A stretch of DNA of 64,000 nt from Phoronis australis (Eukaryota; Phoronida; Phoronidae), in NCBI GenBank assembly GCA_002633005.1, contig NMRA01000115.1:430884-494883 (forward strand), read 5' to 3'. The notes below the pieces were generated by a model. It had not been told where the DNA came from, ran no database searches, and was given only the letters and a program-made list of their open reading frames with translations. Below are positions 47,195 through 58,580 of this stretch, piece after piece. A program made the translations under genes and the position numbers. Within the stretch, counting starts at the first letter, position 1. Every line of letters starts with the position of its first letter.

Positions 47195-47855
47195 NNNNNN
47201 NNNNNNNNNNNNNNNNNNNNNNNNNNNNNNNNNNNNNNNNNNNNNNNNNNNNNNNNNNNNNNNNNNNNNNNNNNNNNNNNNNNNNNNNNNNNNNNNNNNN
47301 NNNNNNNNNNNNNNNNNNNNNNNNNNNNNNNNNNNNNNNNNNNNNNNNNNNNNNNNNNNNNNNNNNNNNNNNNNNNNNNNNNNNNNNNNNNNNNNNNNNN
47401 NNNNNNNNNNNNNNNNNNNNNNNNNNNNNNNNNNNNNNNNNNNNNNNNNNNNNNNNNNNNNNNNNNNNNNNNNNNNNNNNNNNNNNNNNNNNNNNNNNNN
47501 NNNNNNNNNNNNNNNNNNNNNNNNNNNNNNNNNNNNNNNNNNNNNNNNNNNNNNNNNNNNNNNNNNNNNNNNNNNNNNNNNNNNNNNNNNNNNNNNNNNN
47601 NNNNNNNNNNNNNNNNNNNNNNNNNNNNNNNNNNNNNNNNNNNNNNNNNNNNNNNNNNNNNNNNNNNNNNNNNNNNNNNNNNNNNNNNNNNNNNNNNNNN
47701 NNNNNNNNNNNNNNNNNNNNNNNNNNNNNNNNNNNNNNNNNNNNNNNNNNNNNNNNNNNNNNNNNNNNNNNNNNNNNNNNNNNNNNNNNNNNNNNNNNNN
47801 NNNNNNNNNNNNNNNNNNNNNNNNNNNNNNNNNNNNNNNNNNNNNNNNNNNNNNN
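47195..47855. other. Assembly gap (661 N)
   Basis: A run of N whose right edge is a CA microsatellite, which probably caused the break. Confidence 0.99.

Positions 47856-47890
<35 letters not shown>
47856..47890. repeat. CA microsatellite
   Basis: At least 17 perfect CA units, cut off on the left by the gap, so the true length is unknown. Confidence 0.97.
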
Positions 47891-47895
<5 letters not shown>

Positions 47896-49940
47896 TCATG
47901 TACATATACTTATCCCACGTGCACATACATACATAAAGTAGGTTATCCCACAAACACAGGAATACTTCGGCGATATCCTATCGAGAATTCAATTCATATG
48001 GTGCATGTATGTAATGTCCGAACCAGACAAAAAGGAGGGTTTTGTCACACCGTTCGAGCAAAATACCTCTTGTTGATGTGCAGTCTTTAAATGTACACAA
48101 CATACTGAACTGAAAGTTTCCTTGACCGAGAAATCATGTATCTTGCGGTTAGCAAGACACTCGAGATGTTCTCAGAATTCGTTTGGGATTAGACAAAAAG
48201 GTGCACATTCGCAATATCAACAAAGCTGTTTTAAAAATTTGTATTATTCTATACTGAATGGGGTGCATTTTGTAGCGAAACATGCGAGTGCGAGGAAACG
48301 AGGAAAAACGTGAGGTTAGGTGTTTTGCATAGTAGTGAAACGTTGAGGTTAGTATATACACCGTTAACCGTTTAAATTAATTAATTTAATTAAAACTGAA
48401 AGTCAGAAAATCCGTCTTCAATTCGGTGTCATAAGCTAGAAACCCGTAGTCTGCTCGGGAGCAGACTACATGTAAAAGCCAAAAGGAAATAACTAAAATC
48501 GTGACCCATTTTCAAAATGTTTTGTTTAGTTCAGTCATGCTTTGCTTGCAATACACGTTGATATCTCGGTTTGTCTTGATTAATTTTACGTTTTCACGAG
48601 GTTCTAGCGTCTAGGGTACACTGCCCTGTTTGGCAGGTGTGGCAAATCGCTATGCTCATGTGCCACATCTCATTTACAAGAAATAGAACTTGAGTAGTCA
48701 TAATACAACTAATATTCTGTTGAATAATGGCCTCGTGGCGTTACATCCCACTGTGTTCTGAGGATCGTCTTACGGTCCACTTTTGGGGCCACCAGCAGCA
48801 GCTAGGGTTTCCTGGAATTCTACCTCAGTCCACTGTGCTCATTAGTGGAGGGAAGGATTGGGGCGCTTTCAGAATAGGGCATGACGTAAGGTGACCTTTT
48901 CCGAGGTTCATTTTAGCAATGTATTAGTTGGGTAAGGTTTACCTAAGCCTTTTTAAAGTTACCTCTTCGAGTACGGGCCATTATGTCTACACTCGTGTTT
49001 ATGTCTATTGATGGCGACTTTATTGATGTCACGGAATATTAGTTAACGCTAAAATAAAATAGCAACAAAGATTCTACGAGAATAGACATTTTTAAAATCA
49101 CGCAACATGTTATTTGAAATAAAAATAATATTACATTGTTTGAAAATCAGTAAATGTCGTAAATGCAACCAATACTTTGCGCCTGTGTGCCAAATTGTGC
49201 CGAATCCAATAAAATGTACAATAAGTAAAAAATTTGATATCACGCTCCCACTATGTAAATACCGAATGAAGGTATATAATTATTACCACACATTATGGTG
49301 CAATTTTGATACTTTTGATATGTGTGATAGTGCATCATGGGTGTTACAGGATTTGTCAAATTCCAAGTGACTGGAGTAAGGTCCGCTGCGTCCTCGTCCT
49401 TAGCCTCAAGATCGGTTCAGACATTCGAGGCTTGATTATGGGAAATGTTATGTTACATCAACTTTGAAGTTTTCTGCACTATAATATAAAATGAACACTA
49501 ACGGTATATTTCTGCAATTTAGATCTAAATTATTGCAAAAAATACGTATTTTGATTGACATTATTGATAAAAAAGAATTGAAAATGAGTACGCAAACAAC
49601 TTTTATTCCAAATAATAACCAAAACAATGTCATCTGTTTTATGAATGACAGCAACAACGCCTGTGAAAAAAAATTGTAATTTGCCTTTGTTTTAATGACG
49701 TCAAGGCAGCGGCCCACATTGCGTAAAAGGTATTTCCCAAAACCAAACGGGGACGAGGCTGGGTCCGCTGCATCAGTCGATGAGTTGTCGTCTCGAACAT
49801 GTGTTTTCAATTCCTGGTTGAATTTCAAAGAACAATTAGCGTTCATCAAAATGCACATTGAGCATACATGTAACTGACGTATACTAGTTTGATTTTGAAA
49901 TGTTTGTATTTTGGTAGGTTAGCAGTAAACAGGCACTAAA
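47891..49940. other. Upstream of the receptor gene; no other gene recognised
   Basis: Only short frames are present. One of 60 codons at 49695-49877 (+) ends 64 bp before the receptor ATG and has no recognisable motif. I see no clear TATA box. 5' untranslated exons of the receptor could lie here but cannot be identified. Confidence 0.4.
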
Positions 49941-52553
49941 ATGACGTGGATACTTGTGATCACGTGTTTCGGGTTAACTACTAGCACGTCACTGGCGCAG
50001 CCACCATCATTTACTGGAGAGTTTTCGACGTCTTCAACTAGGCTTAGCTCGCCACCTAACACCACTACCCCACCAAATGTGATTGAATGGGAAATGCTTA
50101 CTCTTCCACCCCTTGCACTGGGAACGTGTGGTTCTTTAGACGATATATGCTACTGTAATAAAAGTTCGCAGAATCCCAACATGACAGACTGTGTGGGGCG
50201 GAACTGCTTCTGTGATCGAGATTGCACGGAAAATGGTGATTGTTGCGTCGATTACGAAGAACTCCCACCAAAATACCCAGATAGTCTTCAACGGCCGTGG
50301 ATTAAAAGCGTTTTGCGATGTGATTATATACAACAAATATCTAACGACAACATGCTTGTTCACATTGATCGCTGCCCACACAACTATACAGATTTAGTCG
50401 TCATACGACAGTGTCAAACAAGATTTGGAAGTCAGCTCTTTGATTGGCCTGTTATAGGCAAGCTGTCTGGCTTCTTGTACAGAAACTTTTATTGTGGAAT
50501 CTGCAATGGCGAGTTTGATGTGGAATTTCTTGCTGTCCACGAGCAGTGTTATCCCGACGGTTTACAAGTTTCCAGTAGTACCAATGCATCAGAGATAGAT
50601 GATGCTGTTAGGGCTAACCAGCTGGCTGTGGCTCGTAGAAAAGGGATTTCCTGCTTCAATAGGAAGTACGTGACGCAACGGGTACTAAAAACATGTAACC
50701 TAAGCGATTCGCAGACTCGCCCAAAGACTCATTCTATAGACTCATGCGCCGCTGACTGGAACAATGAAACAGTGGTGAAACTGTGCAAAAGTTATACGTC
50801 GTTTGTTTCCGTGCATCGAGTAAACGAGTGGATCTCAAACCGAAAACCATACAAAAACGTTTATTGTCTGTTATGCAATGGCCATCCGCTTGAAACCGCC
50901 GACTGTTATATCAGGAGTACTATAGTTTTCAGTGTTATTAATCCACAGACACCACCGATATTACGTGTACCAATTCCGTCACTTCAAAAAGGGGGAATCA
51001 CGTATTTCCCCATGTCAGTCCTTTTTGATGTCAATCAAGGAACAGTGCGCACGTCGTCTGATGTTGGTTTTGAGGACTTGGGCAATCGCAAAATTGAGGC
51101 TGAAGCAAAAACTATGCAATGCCAAGACGGGTCCATGGCCTTGGCGAATACATGTGTCAAGATTTATTGTCCTAAAAACATGATTTTCAAGGAAATGAAA
51201 TGTGTTGAGATAACACAAACCACCAAGACCGTTGTGCCGATTTTTTTTGATATTCCAAAGCTCTCTGAAGTGATACGTTTTAATTCGAGCGTCGTACCTA
51301 AACACCGCCATGTTGGCGCGCTCAAAAATCTCACGAAAGAGGACCAGAAAGTTAATGTCAATGAATGCCTTTTTACGGACATTTCTTCGTTTCGGTTCCA
51401 CGTTTACGATAACGACACAATACTTTTGGAAACTCTACAGATTTACCTGGAACCGTCGAGCTATGAAAATGTGTCCGTCAATGGAACATATCAGATTCAC
51501 GCTTGTTTACCTGTCGACGTTTTTGAAGGCAAAAACATAACCACGTGGAATAACAGAAGCAGAACCATTTTCACGTTCAAGTACGATTCTTCGCAAACTA
51601 TGTTGTCATTCGTGGGACAAATCATTTCGGTTACAGCACTATTTGTTCTATTAATCGTGTATTGTAGTGCACCGTCGTTACGTAATACGCCCGGCAAATG
51701 TTTGATGTGTCTCTCACTCTCACTATTTCTCGCCTTGCTTCTGCATCTAATTGGGATAGGTCGTTTGGAGCCTCACAGCTTGTGCTACGCGTTCGCAGTT
51801 CTCATCCATTACTTTTACTTGTCCTCGTTCTTTTGGATGAATATTATGTCGTTCGATATGTTTCGTGTTTTTGCCCAAAGCTTTACCAGTAGCACGTCCG
51901 AAAACGGCCGAAAAAAGTTCTTGTATTATAACACCTATGGTTGGTGCACGCCATTGATTCTTGTGATCACAGCAGTCATTATAGATCAAGTGTCGGACCC
52001 TGAGGATAGTAACTTTAGTCCTCAATATGGAATCAACTTGTGCTTCATCTCGAACAGAAACGCATTATTAGTTTACTTTGTGATCCCGCTCGGAGCATTA
52101 ATTTTAGCAAACTTCATATTTTTTGCTCTGACAGCCAGAGGAATTTATCAAGCAATGAAACAAGCGAGCCGTGTGCGAAAAGCTAAGAAAGAACGATGTA
52201 AGATTTTTCTGTACCTGAAAATATCTGTTATTATGGGTCTTACGTGGGTGTTTGGGTTCCTGTTAACCACAGCTAGTGACATTTCGTGGTTGACGTACAT
52301 GTTTATTGTTCTGAACGCATTCCAAGGATTGTTCATTTGCATTGCGTTTCTGCTTTCGAAGAAAGTTCTGAAAATATGTTGCCAGCGTTTTGGAAAGAAG
52401 TCAGCAACATCAACTTCCAACACCAATAAACAAGGGACATACACGCTGACGACACCACTGACGTCACGTAAAGACTTGAAAAACAATTCGTCCACTGCTT
52501 CTCCAAGCTTAGCTGTGAAAACCAATCAGAATCGGAAAGAAACGTGTATTTAA
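49941..52553 (+). CDS. Somatomedin-B / secretin-type seven-transmembrane receptor, intronless
   Basis: An 870-residue plasma-membrane receptor in a single uninterrupted frame. Residues 1-19 form a signal peptide. Residues 63-107 are a somatomedin-B domain with the diagnostic CFCDRDC-x5-DCC arrangement. About 450 residues of extracellular region follow, with repeated C...LCKSY and YKNVYCLLCNG-type cysteine motifs and many N-glycosylation sites. From M554 a family-B/adhesion-type 7TM bundle runs to ~806. It shows LRNTPGKCLMCLSLSLF in TM2, a Cys before TM3 (LCYAF), FWMNIMSFD in TM3, the TM6 motif GLTWVFGF and the TM7 motif NAFQGLFICIAF. The tail of ~64 residues is Ser/Thr-rich. No GPS cleavage motif (C-x-C-x-HLT) is visible before TM1, so unlike most adhesion GPCRs it is probably not self-cleaved. 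The ligand is unknown. This is the only convincing intact host gene in the window. Confidence 0.92.
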   Translation: MTWILVITCFGLTTSTSLAQPPSFTGEFSTSSTRLSSPPNTTTPPNVIEWEMLTLPPLALGTCGSLDDICYCNKSSQNPNMTDCVGRNCFCDRDCTENGDCCVDYEELPPKYPDSLQRPWIKSVLRCDYIQQISNDNMLVHIDRCPHNYTDLVVIRQCQTRFGSQLFDWPVIGKLSGFLYRNFYCGICNGEFDVEFLAVHEQCYPDGLQVSSSTNASEIDDAVRANQLAVARRKGISCFNRKYVTQRVLKTCNLSDSQTRPKTHSIDSCAADWNNETVVKLCKSYTSFVSVHRVNEWISNRKPYKNVYCLLCNGHPLETADCYIRSTIVFSVINPQTPPILRVPIPSLQKGGITYFPMSVLFDVNQGTVRTSSDVGFEDLGNRKIEAEAKTMQCQDGSMALANTCVKIYCPKNMIFKEMKCVEITQTTKTVVPIFFDIPKLSEVIRFNSSVVPKHRHVGALKNLTKEDQKVNVNECLFTDISSFRFHVYDNDTILLETLQIYLEPSSYENVSVNGTYQIHACLPVDVFEGKNITTWNNRSRTIFTFKYDSSQTMLSFVGQIISVTALFVLLIVYCSAPSLRNTPGKCLMCLSLSLFLALLLHLIGIGRLEPHSLCYAFAVLIHYFYLSSFFWMNIMSFDMFRVFAQSFTSSTSENGRKKFLYYNTYGWCTPLILVITAVIIDQVSDPEDSNFSPQYGINLCFISNRNALLVYFVIPLGALILANFIFFALTARGIYQAMKQASRVRKAKKERCKIFLYLKISVIMGLTWVFGFLLTTASDISWLTYMFIVLNAFQGLFICIAFLLSKKVLKICCQRFGKKSATSTSNTNKQGTYTLTTPLTSRKDLKNNSSTASPSLAVKTNQNRKETCI

Positions 52554-53490
52554 TTAAATACCGGTAACTATATGCACTGCATTCTGTCGACTTTTCTGGA
52601 AGAGTGGCACTGTGCATAGATGACGTTTGACAAGCAAAATTCCGAGACTCACCTGGTTTAAGTATTTGTCGTCAACAAATGGACAGGAAAAAGATAAGGC
52701 CTTAGTGTCCTGAGTGAGTTACAGTACACTTGTTGTTGTACCAGCTGCACGACAGCTAGACGTTTTCCAACTTCCAACCAGTGAGAATAACCGAATGTTA
52801 TCTTCCAACCAATTGGAATGTCTGGATACTTTTTCCAGATTCACCACCCTCCACAGTGTTACTGTTCGTAGCAATACCCAAGGGTGTACGGTACGGTTAT
52901 GTCAGATTTCAGAGTGAATGCAGTATACAGGGTATGCAGCAGAATAGATAGAACGCGCATTGTCATTTATACTCATAATCTGCTGTTAGATCGGCCTTCC
53001 GTCAAAGAAATAGTACAACTTTTGATTCAGCCCACTTACGGTTACAAAGCATAACTCGGATTGTTTCTTAGTCAGATTGGAAGGGATTTCTGACGGTTCA
53101 TTGTACTTTTTAAAGGCAATTTGTCTAAACCAAACATTTTTTACGAGACGGGCATCAACAGCATTGTGGAGGATAGTGACTCCGACGATTGGTCTGCTCA
53201 TTACGCACTGCTTAAGTACTTCTTTTGAGGCTCTCTGTGTATTTCTGCAGCAACTGCCCACTGGAAACTTTAATGTCTAGTAAACTGTTTGAATACTAAT
53301 GTTTAGTTTTTAAACACGTCTTGTAAGGCGTTTAGTATTATATTAGTCCTAAAGTGGTTATAAACACGGTTCTTGTGTCCAAAACAACCCTTTAGTTCTC
53401 AAGTATATTTACGCACCCTAAACGTTATCAAGTGTGGTGTGAAGCAAAAACGAGAGGGTCGTTCTTCCTGAGCCATGGGATCACTTCCTA
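52554..53490. other. Downstream of the receptor, no gene seen
   Basis: No other frame with recognisable homology. AATTAAATA immediately after the stop is a weak candidate polyadenylation signal. Confidence 0.4.
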
Positions 53491-53494
53491 ACTG

Positions 53495-54460
53495 AATGGA
53501 GAACAAGATGAAAGCGCTCCGAGGAGCGACACTTAAATTAACAGAAAAGACGACGATAGAGATAATGACGAAGATGACGAATATGACGACGATGGTGGCG
53601 ATGATGAACAATTCAAGTAATAACAACATTCACAAGACGAACGTAGAGACCAGGGCCCGGTCTCTAATCTTTGTACTCGAAACGAACTCGACACTATTTT
53701 TGGAAATTTCTCTGCTCCTTTTGTGCGAACTTAAGATAATTGGTTATCAGACTGTGCTCGAATACATTATAGTTTATGCATAGGAGTTTCTAGTTCAAGT
53801 TTGCCCTTGAAGACCCTTATATTCGTGCTACAAACTCGAGTAAAAACTCGAAATTTCGAGTTCAAACTCGAACTTATTGCTTTGATATTGGGTTTGCAAA
53901 CTGCGAACTAAGGGCAATAAAGTATCTAAGTAAGTTATTGTGTACTCGAGCATAGAATAATAGACACTTATCTTGAGTTCGCCGAAAAGTAGAGTAGAAA
54001 ATGCCAAACCTAATTTCGAGTTCCATATTTCGAGTTCCATTTCGAGTAAAAAGATTGGAGACCGGGCCCAGACATCAGTAAGTATAGTCTGCAGTCTTGA
54101 GCGACACTTGGCGAAATTAACTGAAAAGACGACGACGGAGAAGATGACGAAGATGACGAATATGATGACGATGGTTATGATGTTGCACAACATCACGACA
54201 TTCATATGACGCACTTAGATGTCTTGGATCCGATTATGACGAAAAACAATAGGCATCCAGTACTTCCGGAGATACAAGTTGTGAACAAATTTTGGGAAAA
54301 TCGGTCAAAAAATGCGACCTGTAGAGTGCGAACAAACAAAAAAACGAGAGCGCTCGGAGGAGCGACACTTCGCGGAATTAATCGAAAAGATGACGATGGG
54401 GAGGACGACGGCAATCATGACGATCAAGGCGGTAATTATGAATAACACGATAACATTCAT
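53495..54460. repeat. Three copies of a GACGAA-rich repeat unit
   Basis: Units at 53495-53640, 54095-54210 and 54345-54460 share GAGCGACACTT, AATTAACxGAAAAGA and a GATGACGAA-type purine-rich tract ending near a CATTCA(C/T) box. The first two are separated by the foldback element at 53650-54078. A related flank (CCGAT(T/C)ATGACxAAAAACAA) recurs at 54227 and 55405. Confidence 0.65.
53650..54078. mobile_element. Foldback element with GGGCCCGGTCTC ends
   Basis: Arms at about 53656-53815 and 53895-54075 are inverted copies. The outer ends are CCAGGGCCCGGTCTC and GGAGACCGGGCCCAGA; inner landmarks are CTTGCCCTTG / CAAGGGCAA and repeated TCGAGTT words. The centre contains the palindrome CTCGAAATTTCGAG. 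It is non-coding. It separates two units of the surrounding tandem repeat, suggesting a later insertion. Confidence 0.7.
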
Positions 54461-55366
54461 GTGACTAGCGAAGAAATCAAATTGAGAGCATACAATCAAC
54501 TACAATAAAGAACAATAGATGGTGCAACATGACGGACGAGCCAGGCTTTGTTCCCACATTCCAAAATAGGTGGCGCTATGTGACAGTCTGCAGAGCAAAG
54601 TTATGTTTACAATAAGTATTTGGCCCGGAATTCTACAGTCTACACTAGGACAGTGCTGGCTGGGTCAGTCGGGGACAACTAGGCATAACCAAAACAAAGT
54701 GAACTGAAAGCCAGCCAGCTGCGTGCTTGCATAGGTGACCGAAGGTACAACGGTATCCGAAAATCTCGAATAATTCAAAAAGTAGACGTCATAGCGCAAA
54801 ATGGAAAATATCTTCTGGAAGCCCGTTCAAAACTCTACTTAAAGTGATAGTTTGGCAAAAATCAAAAAAAAATTCGAAAAAATTGAAAATTTGACGTTTT
54901 TTTTTGAAATTCAAATTCAATTAACTCGAAAACGTTAAGTCTGAGAAATACGCTCTCACAGACTTTTTGAAAGAGCATACTTCAAGAAATTCACATGGAA
55001 AAATTCATATCATTGGCTCTTCCCGTTAAAAACGAGACCCCAGAACGATTGAAAACGTGTGAGCATGAGCCACAGCCGCCATCTTGAAAGGGACTTCCGG
55101 TTAAACAAAATTTTATAGAAGCTTATTAAACTCAACAAACACGTTACCAGTTTGAAAGTGACTGGTTTGCAAATGCGCCCTCTACAGGAGAAAACGTTTT
55201 TGGCCATATTTCGGGGTGCGCATGCGCCACTACTAATATTTCTGCCATCTTTGATCGGAAGTCAACGATTTCCGGCACAGTTGTAGCACATGCGTTTTAG
55301 TATAATCGTACCGATTTTCAGCCATGTACGTCGAAAAATGCGGCACCTACCAGCATTTGACTGTGA
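54461..55366. other. No gene recognised
   Basis: AT-rich with an A/T-homopolymer-rich segment at 54845-54915. Confidence 0.4.
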
Positions 55367-55367
55367 A

Positions 55368-55411
55368 ATCGGATACAAAATGGCCGCCACGTCAGCCATT
55401 TTGTATCCGAT
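55368..55411. repeat. Perfect 17-bp hairpin
   Basis: ATCGGATACAAAATGGC at 55368-55384 and GCCATTTTGTATCCGAT at 55395-55411 are exact reverse complements with a 10-base loop. Confidence 0.9.
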
Positions 55412-55518
55412 CATGACCAAAAACAATAGGCTTCCAGGATTTTCCGATCTACAAGTCGTGTGCAAATCGGACGAAAATTGCGACTTGTAGAGTGCGAACA
55501 AACAAAAAAAAATTGCTG

Positions 55519-55690
55519 TCAGACCAACATACTTGTCGGAAGAATTCCGCCAAGTAAAAAAAAATTTGACGACAGAGCAACATACTTCTCGGAATTTGAA
55601 GAATTCCGCCAAGTAAAAACTTGCTGTCAGACCAACATACTTGGCGGAGGTCAGACCAACATACTTGGCGGAATTTATTTCGCCAAGTAA
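55519..55690. repeat. CAGACCAACATACTTGGCGGA repeats with internal hairpins
   Basis: CAGACCAACATACTTG-type words start at 55520, 55573, 55628 and 55652. Three of the four are followed by TTCCGCCAAGTA or TTCGCCAAGTA, the reverse complement of TACTTGGCGGAA, so most units can fold into a hairpin. Confidence 0.75.
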
Positions 55691-56240
55691 TGAGACCGTT
55701 TTTAACGATTGGTGGCATAAATCTAAGCTTGGTTTTTGACAGAAACACTATAGGGAGTGGAAAAACGTTTTGTGGTTCATAGGGTTATAGGTTCAACAAT
55801 TTTGAACGTGTGTTTTTGTTATTTTGTATCAATAAAATGTGGTGCATTCTTATTTTATATGTTTTGACGCGACACCATTTTGAAAATAGCTCATTAAAGA
55901 CAAAGTATCACTTGACAGCTGATAGAGGAGATACTAAAGTCTACATTATTCAAAATCCAATACGTTGTACCGTCATATCAATTGTTGTACAAACATATCA
56001 ATTGTATTAATCAACAATTGTCCGTGTAGTCCTAGTCGCTTTGCTTTTCTCACTTACATCGAGGGTTCGGTGTTTATGGGAGTGTTGGTCAGTGGGGCTC
56101 TTGAATTAGTAGTCCATCCGGCTTTCACCAGGAATTACGGATGCAACAGTGGTGAAGGTCATATTACATGTACGTTATCTTGATATAACGTCGGTGACGA
56201 TACCGTCACCAAGCAATAACTCCGATGGTTAGTTAATTTT
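55691..56240. other. No gene recognised
   Basis: Short frames only. The 3' part may border on LTR sequence of the gypsy fragment that follows. Confidence 0.4.
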
Positions 56241-56410
56241 GGACCTAAGGCCAAGAAAAGAATCAACCTGTTTATTGTCGTTCAAAAGGTAAATCACGTA
56301 CTGAAAAGCATTATGAGTCTGGTGAGTCAGACGTTTTCGTCCTGTCTCTAAGGGCCTTCACAATGACTGGATTTCGTGCGTCCGGTTGTCTTGATTTAGA
56401 TTTAGTGGCA

Positions 56411-56959
56411 CTATAGTAACTCCCTCGAAGCGGACGACAAAGTCAAATCTGAAGTGAATGGAAAGTCAACGAAAAATCGCACTGGCAAGCGCAAAGAGGG
56501 CCAGAACGAGTAACAGCAAGCGGTTGCTCTGCAGCAAACTGACGGCACAGGTCGTTCGATGGAGTCAAGGGGAGTCCCCGCCGAGGGGAGCATTAAGTGA
56601 GCAGCTGGATCGGGGGGCAAAAGTTGTTTTGAGTTGGTCACCATAAACTGTCTGCTCGCCGCCCTTATGTCGAGCGTTGGGCGCATGGTTTGTTGTAGAT
56701 GCTTGAGGAAGGCCGAGTCCGGCTCCATCGTACGAGCGTCGAGCGACAGAAGGAAATCTACCGGCAAGTGGAGAGGTGACCCATACACAAACTTAGCGGG
56801 AGAACAGCCCTGATCCACCCGCAATGACGAACGTACATGTATCCCCAACAAGCCAGTGGCAGTTCTGCCAACAGCGCTTTGAGAGATGCCTTTAAGGAAC
56901 GGTGAAAACGTTACCATTCGCCTGCGGGCGGTACGCAGTAATTGTGTGAGTAGCAGCAC
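56411..56959 (-). pseudogene. Ty3/gypsy polyprotein: integrase C-terminal fragment
   Basis: The minus strand encodes the end of a Ty3/gypsy pol. The stretch GLLGIHVRSSLRVDQGCSP, AKFVYGSPLHLPVDFL and FLKHLQQTMRP matches the W..LLGIR, G.SPAELVYG..LRLP and F...L...M order of the integrase core end and its tail. After that the expected tail region is disrupted by frame changes. Downstream a GAGGGAGTTACTATAGTG stretch (complement of ~56413-56430) resembles the typical pol-to-LTR junction. Catalytic DDE residues and upstream domains are absent next to it. It is a 5'-truncated, decayed fragment. Confidence 0.7.
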
Positions 56960-57700
56960 CCAAAACTTTAATCGCCAGAAATGTGTACTATGTATTACTG
57001 CGCAAGCGCTAAATCTTGCCCGTAGCCCTCCACAAGAAATACACAGGAACGGACTACTGTATTATCAGTTATTTAAAAGTGAAGGGAGACAACTGTATAA
57101 CTTCCGATAGCCTGTAGCAGAGAATGTACATGTCAAGACTTGTTACTGCCAAATATCAGCGTTACTGGTGACGATTTATCAACGTCTCTTGATGTTTCGG
57201 CTTTGCCCTGTTCAACTTCTGCTAACGATTGTCCAGAAGACAATATTTGAGCGCACAGCTCATTTAAAAAAAAATGTGTTGGAATTAATTTCGCTATCGG
57301 ATTTGCCGATAGCCTAGTTGACGACCAGTAGTATTCAGAGGTTCCTGATCCAAATTCCTGTCTATTTTTCGAAAAAATTTCCACATTTCTTGTGCACAGA
57401 AAATGGTGGTGTGAGATGATGTGTTACCGATCGCCTGGCTGAATGGAACTTACTCTCTGACGAAGAGTGATTAATTCATAATCGGTAACAAATTATTCTC
57501 TGTCCATCGTCTTAGAAATGCTTTCGAAGTTGGAAAAAAGCTTGAATTTATAAACAGTTATATCTTTTCGCCTGTAAGTAGGTGAATTTGAGGTTATGTT
57601 CAGAAAGTTGTTTCTTTTTTGTGATCCACAAATTATACTGGTGAAACACGAATCATTTATTTCATCATTGAATGTTTTACAATTCCTATTCTGGCTAGGA
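56960..57700. other. No gene recognised
   Basis: Short frames only. This is the minus-strand upstream side of the gypsy fragment, without visible integrase or RNase H sequence. Confidence 0.4.
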
Positions 57701-58580
57701 GACTGTGAAAAGGTGAACATAATCACTACAGGGTCAGCGGCTGGAGGCGGATGTTCTACCAAAGGCGTCTAGTTGGGCATATTGAGAGCTTGACAGGCGC
57801 ATGTCCGTAGAGAACACGAATATAAAAGCGAACTGTCGCGGATGACGTTGGGAATGCATACTGCGGCTAAAACCACGACCGCTGGGGATTGAAAAGGGTC
57901 GGGGTTACGTCGGCTTATGAAACCACGGCCGCTTTGGGGTCTGTATAGGTTCGTCATTTCATCCGTCCATGTACTCACGGAAGCCTAGGAGACTTTGAAA
58001 AGGTGAACATAATCACTACAGTGTCAGCGGTGTCTAGTTGGGCATCTTGAGAGCTTGACAGGTGCATGTCCGTAGAGAACACGAAAAGGTGAACATAATC
58101 CTTAGGCAGATTTACGGGGACCCAGGGCCCCCCTTGCCTGCCGCAAGCACAATGAAACAACAGCAACAGTGAGAAGAAATATTGATTTCAGCAACTAGAA
58201 CTGGTAGCGAATGAGGGGGGACTCACACCCCAGATCGCAGTCCAACGGCAGACTTTGGGGAATAGAAGATCCATAACCACGACCCCAGCAACTTAAGGTC
58301 CGCCTGTGCAGATAAAATCGCGCTTTGCCCGATTCCCCGAGGCAACATGTTGCCCCCCCTTATGCTATCCTAGATCCGCCACTGTAATCACTCCTGTGTC
58401 AGTGGCTGCGAGGTGGATGTTCTACCAAAGGTAGGTGTGTGTGCATCTTGGAAGCTTGACAGGTGGATGTCCGTAGTGAACTCGGAAATCAAAGCGAAGT
58501 GCCGCGAATGATGCGGGGAATGCTCACTGCCGCTGAAACAACGGCCGCTGGGTAGTTGTTTCGTCGTGTTTCATTGTCTT
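57700..58580. repeat. Three tandem units of a ~280-bp repeat, one interrupted by a MITE
   Basis: AGGTGAACATAATC, GTTCTACCAAAGG, GAGAGCTTGACAGG and TGTCCGTAG recur in order at 57715, 57995 and 58390. The middle unit is short. The third is split by the insert 58101-58384. The ends of units 1 and 3 pass into GAAACCACGGCCGC sequence like the 52-bp array that follows. Confidence 0.7.
58096..58389. mobile_element. hAT-like MITE, TAATC duplication
   Basis: The insert 58101-58384 is flanked by TAATC (58096-58100 and 58385-58389). The right end on the reverse strand is CAGTGGCGGATCTAGG; the left end CTTAGGCAGATTTACGG is a diverged copy. The sister unit of the host repeat reads ACATAATCACTACAG uninterrupted at ~58004, giving the empty site. 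It is related to 39468-39781. Confidence 0.78.

Noticed and set aside
50136-52525. Several 60-130 codon frames on both strands inside the receptor gene
   Set aside because: They overlap the 870-residue receptor frame and show no homology.
53496-53783. Coding potential of the GACGAA-rich units (Asp/Glu-rich or Met/Thr-rich frames)
   Set aside because: Each of the three units is open in a different frame, which points to a simple-sequence repeat rather than a protein.
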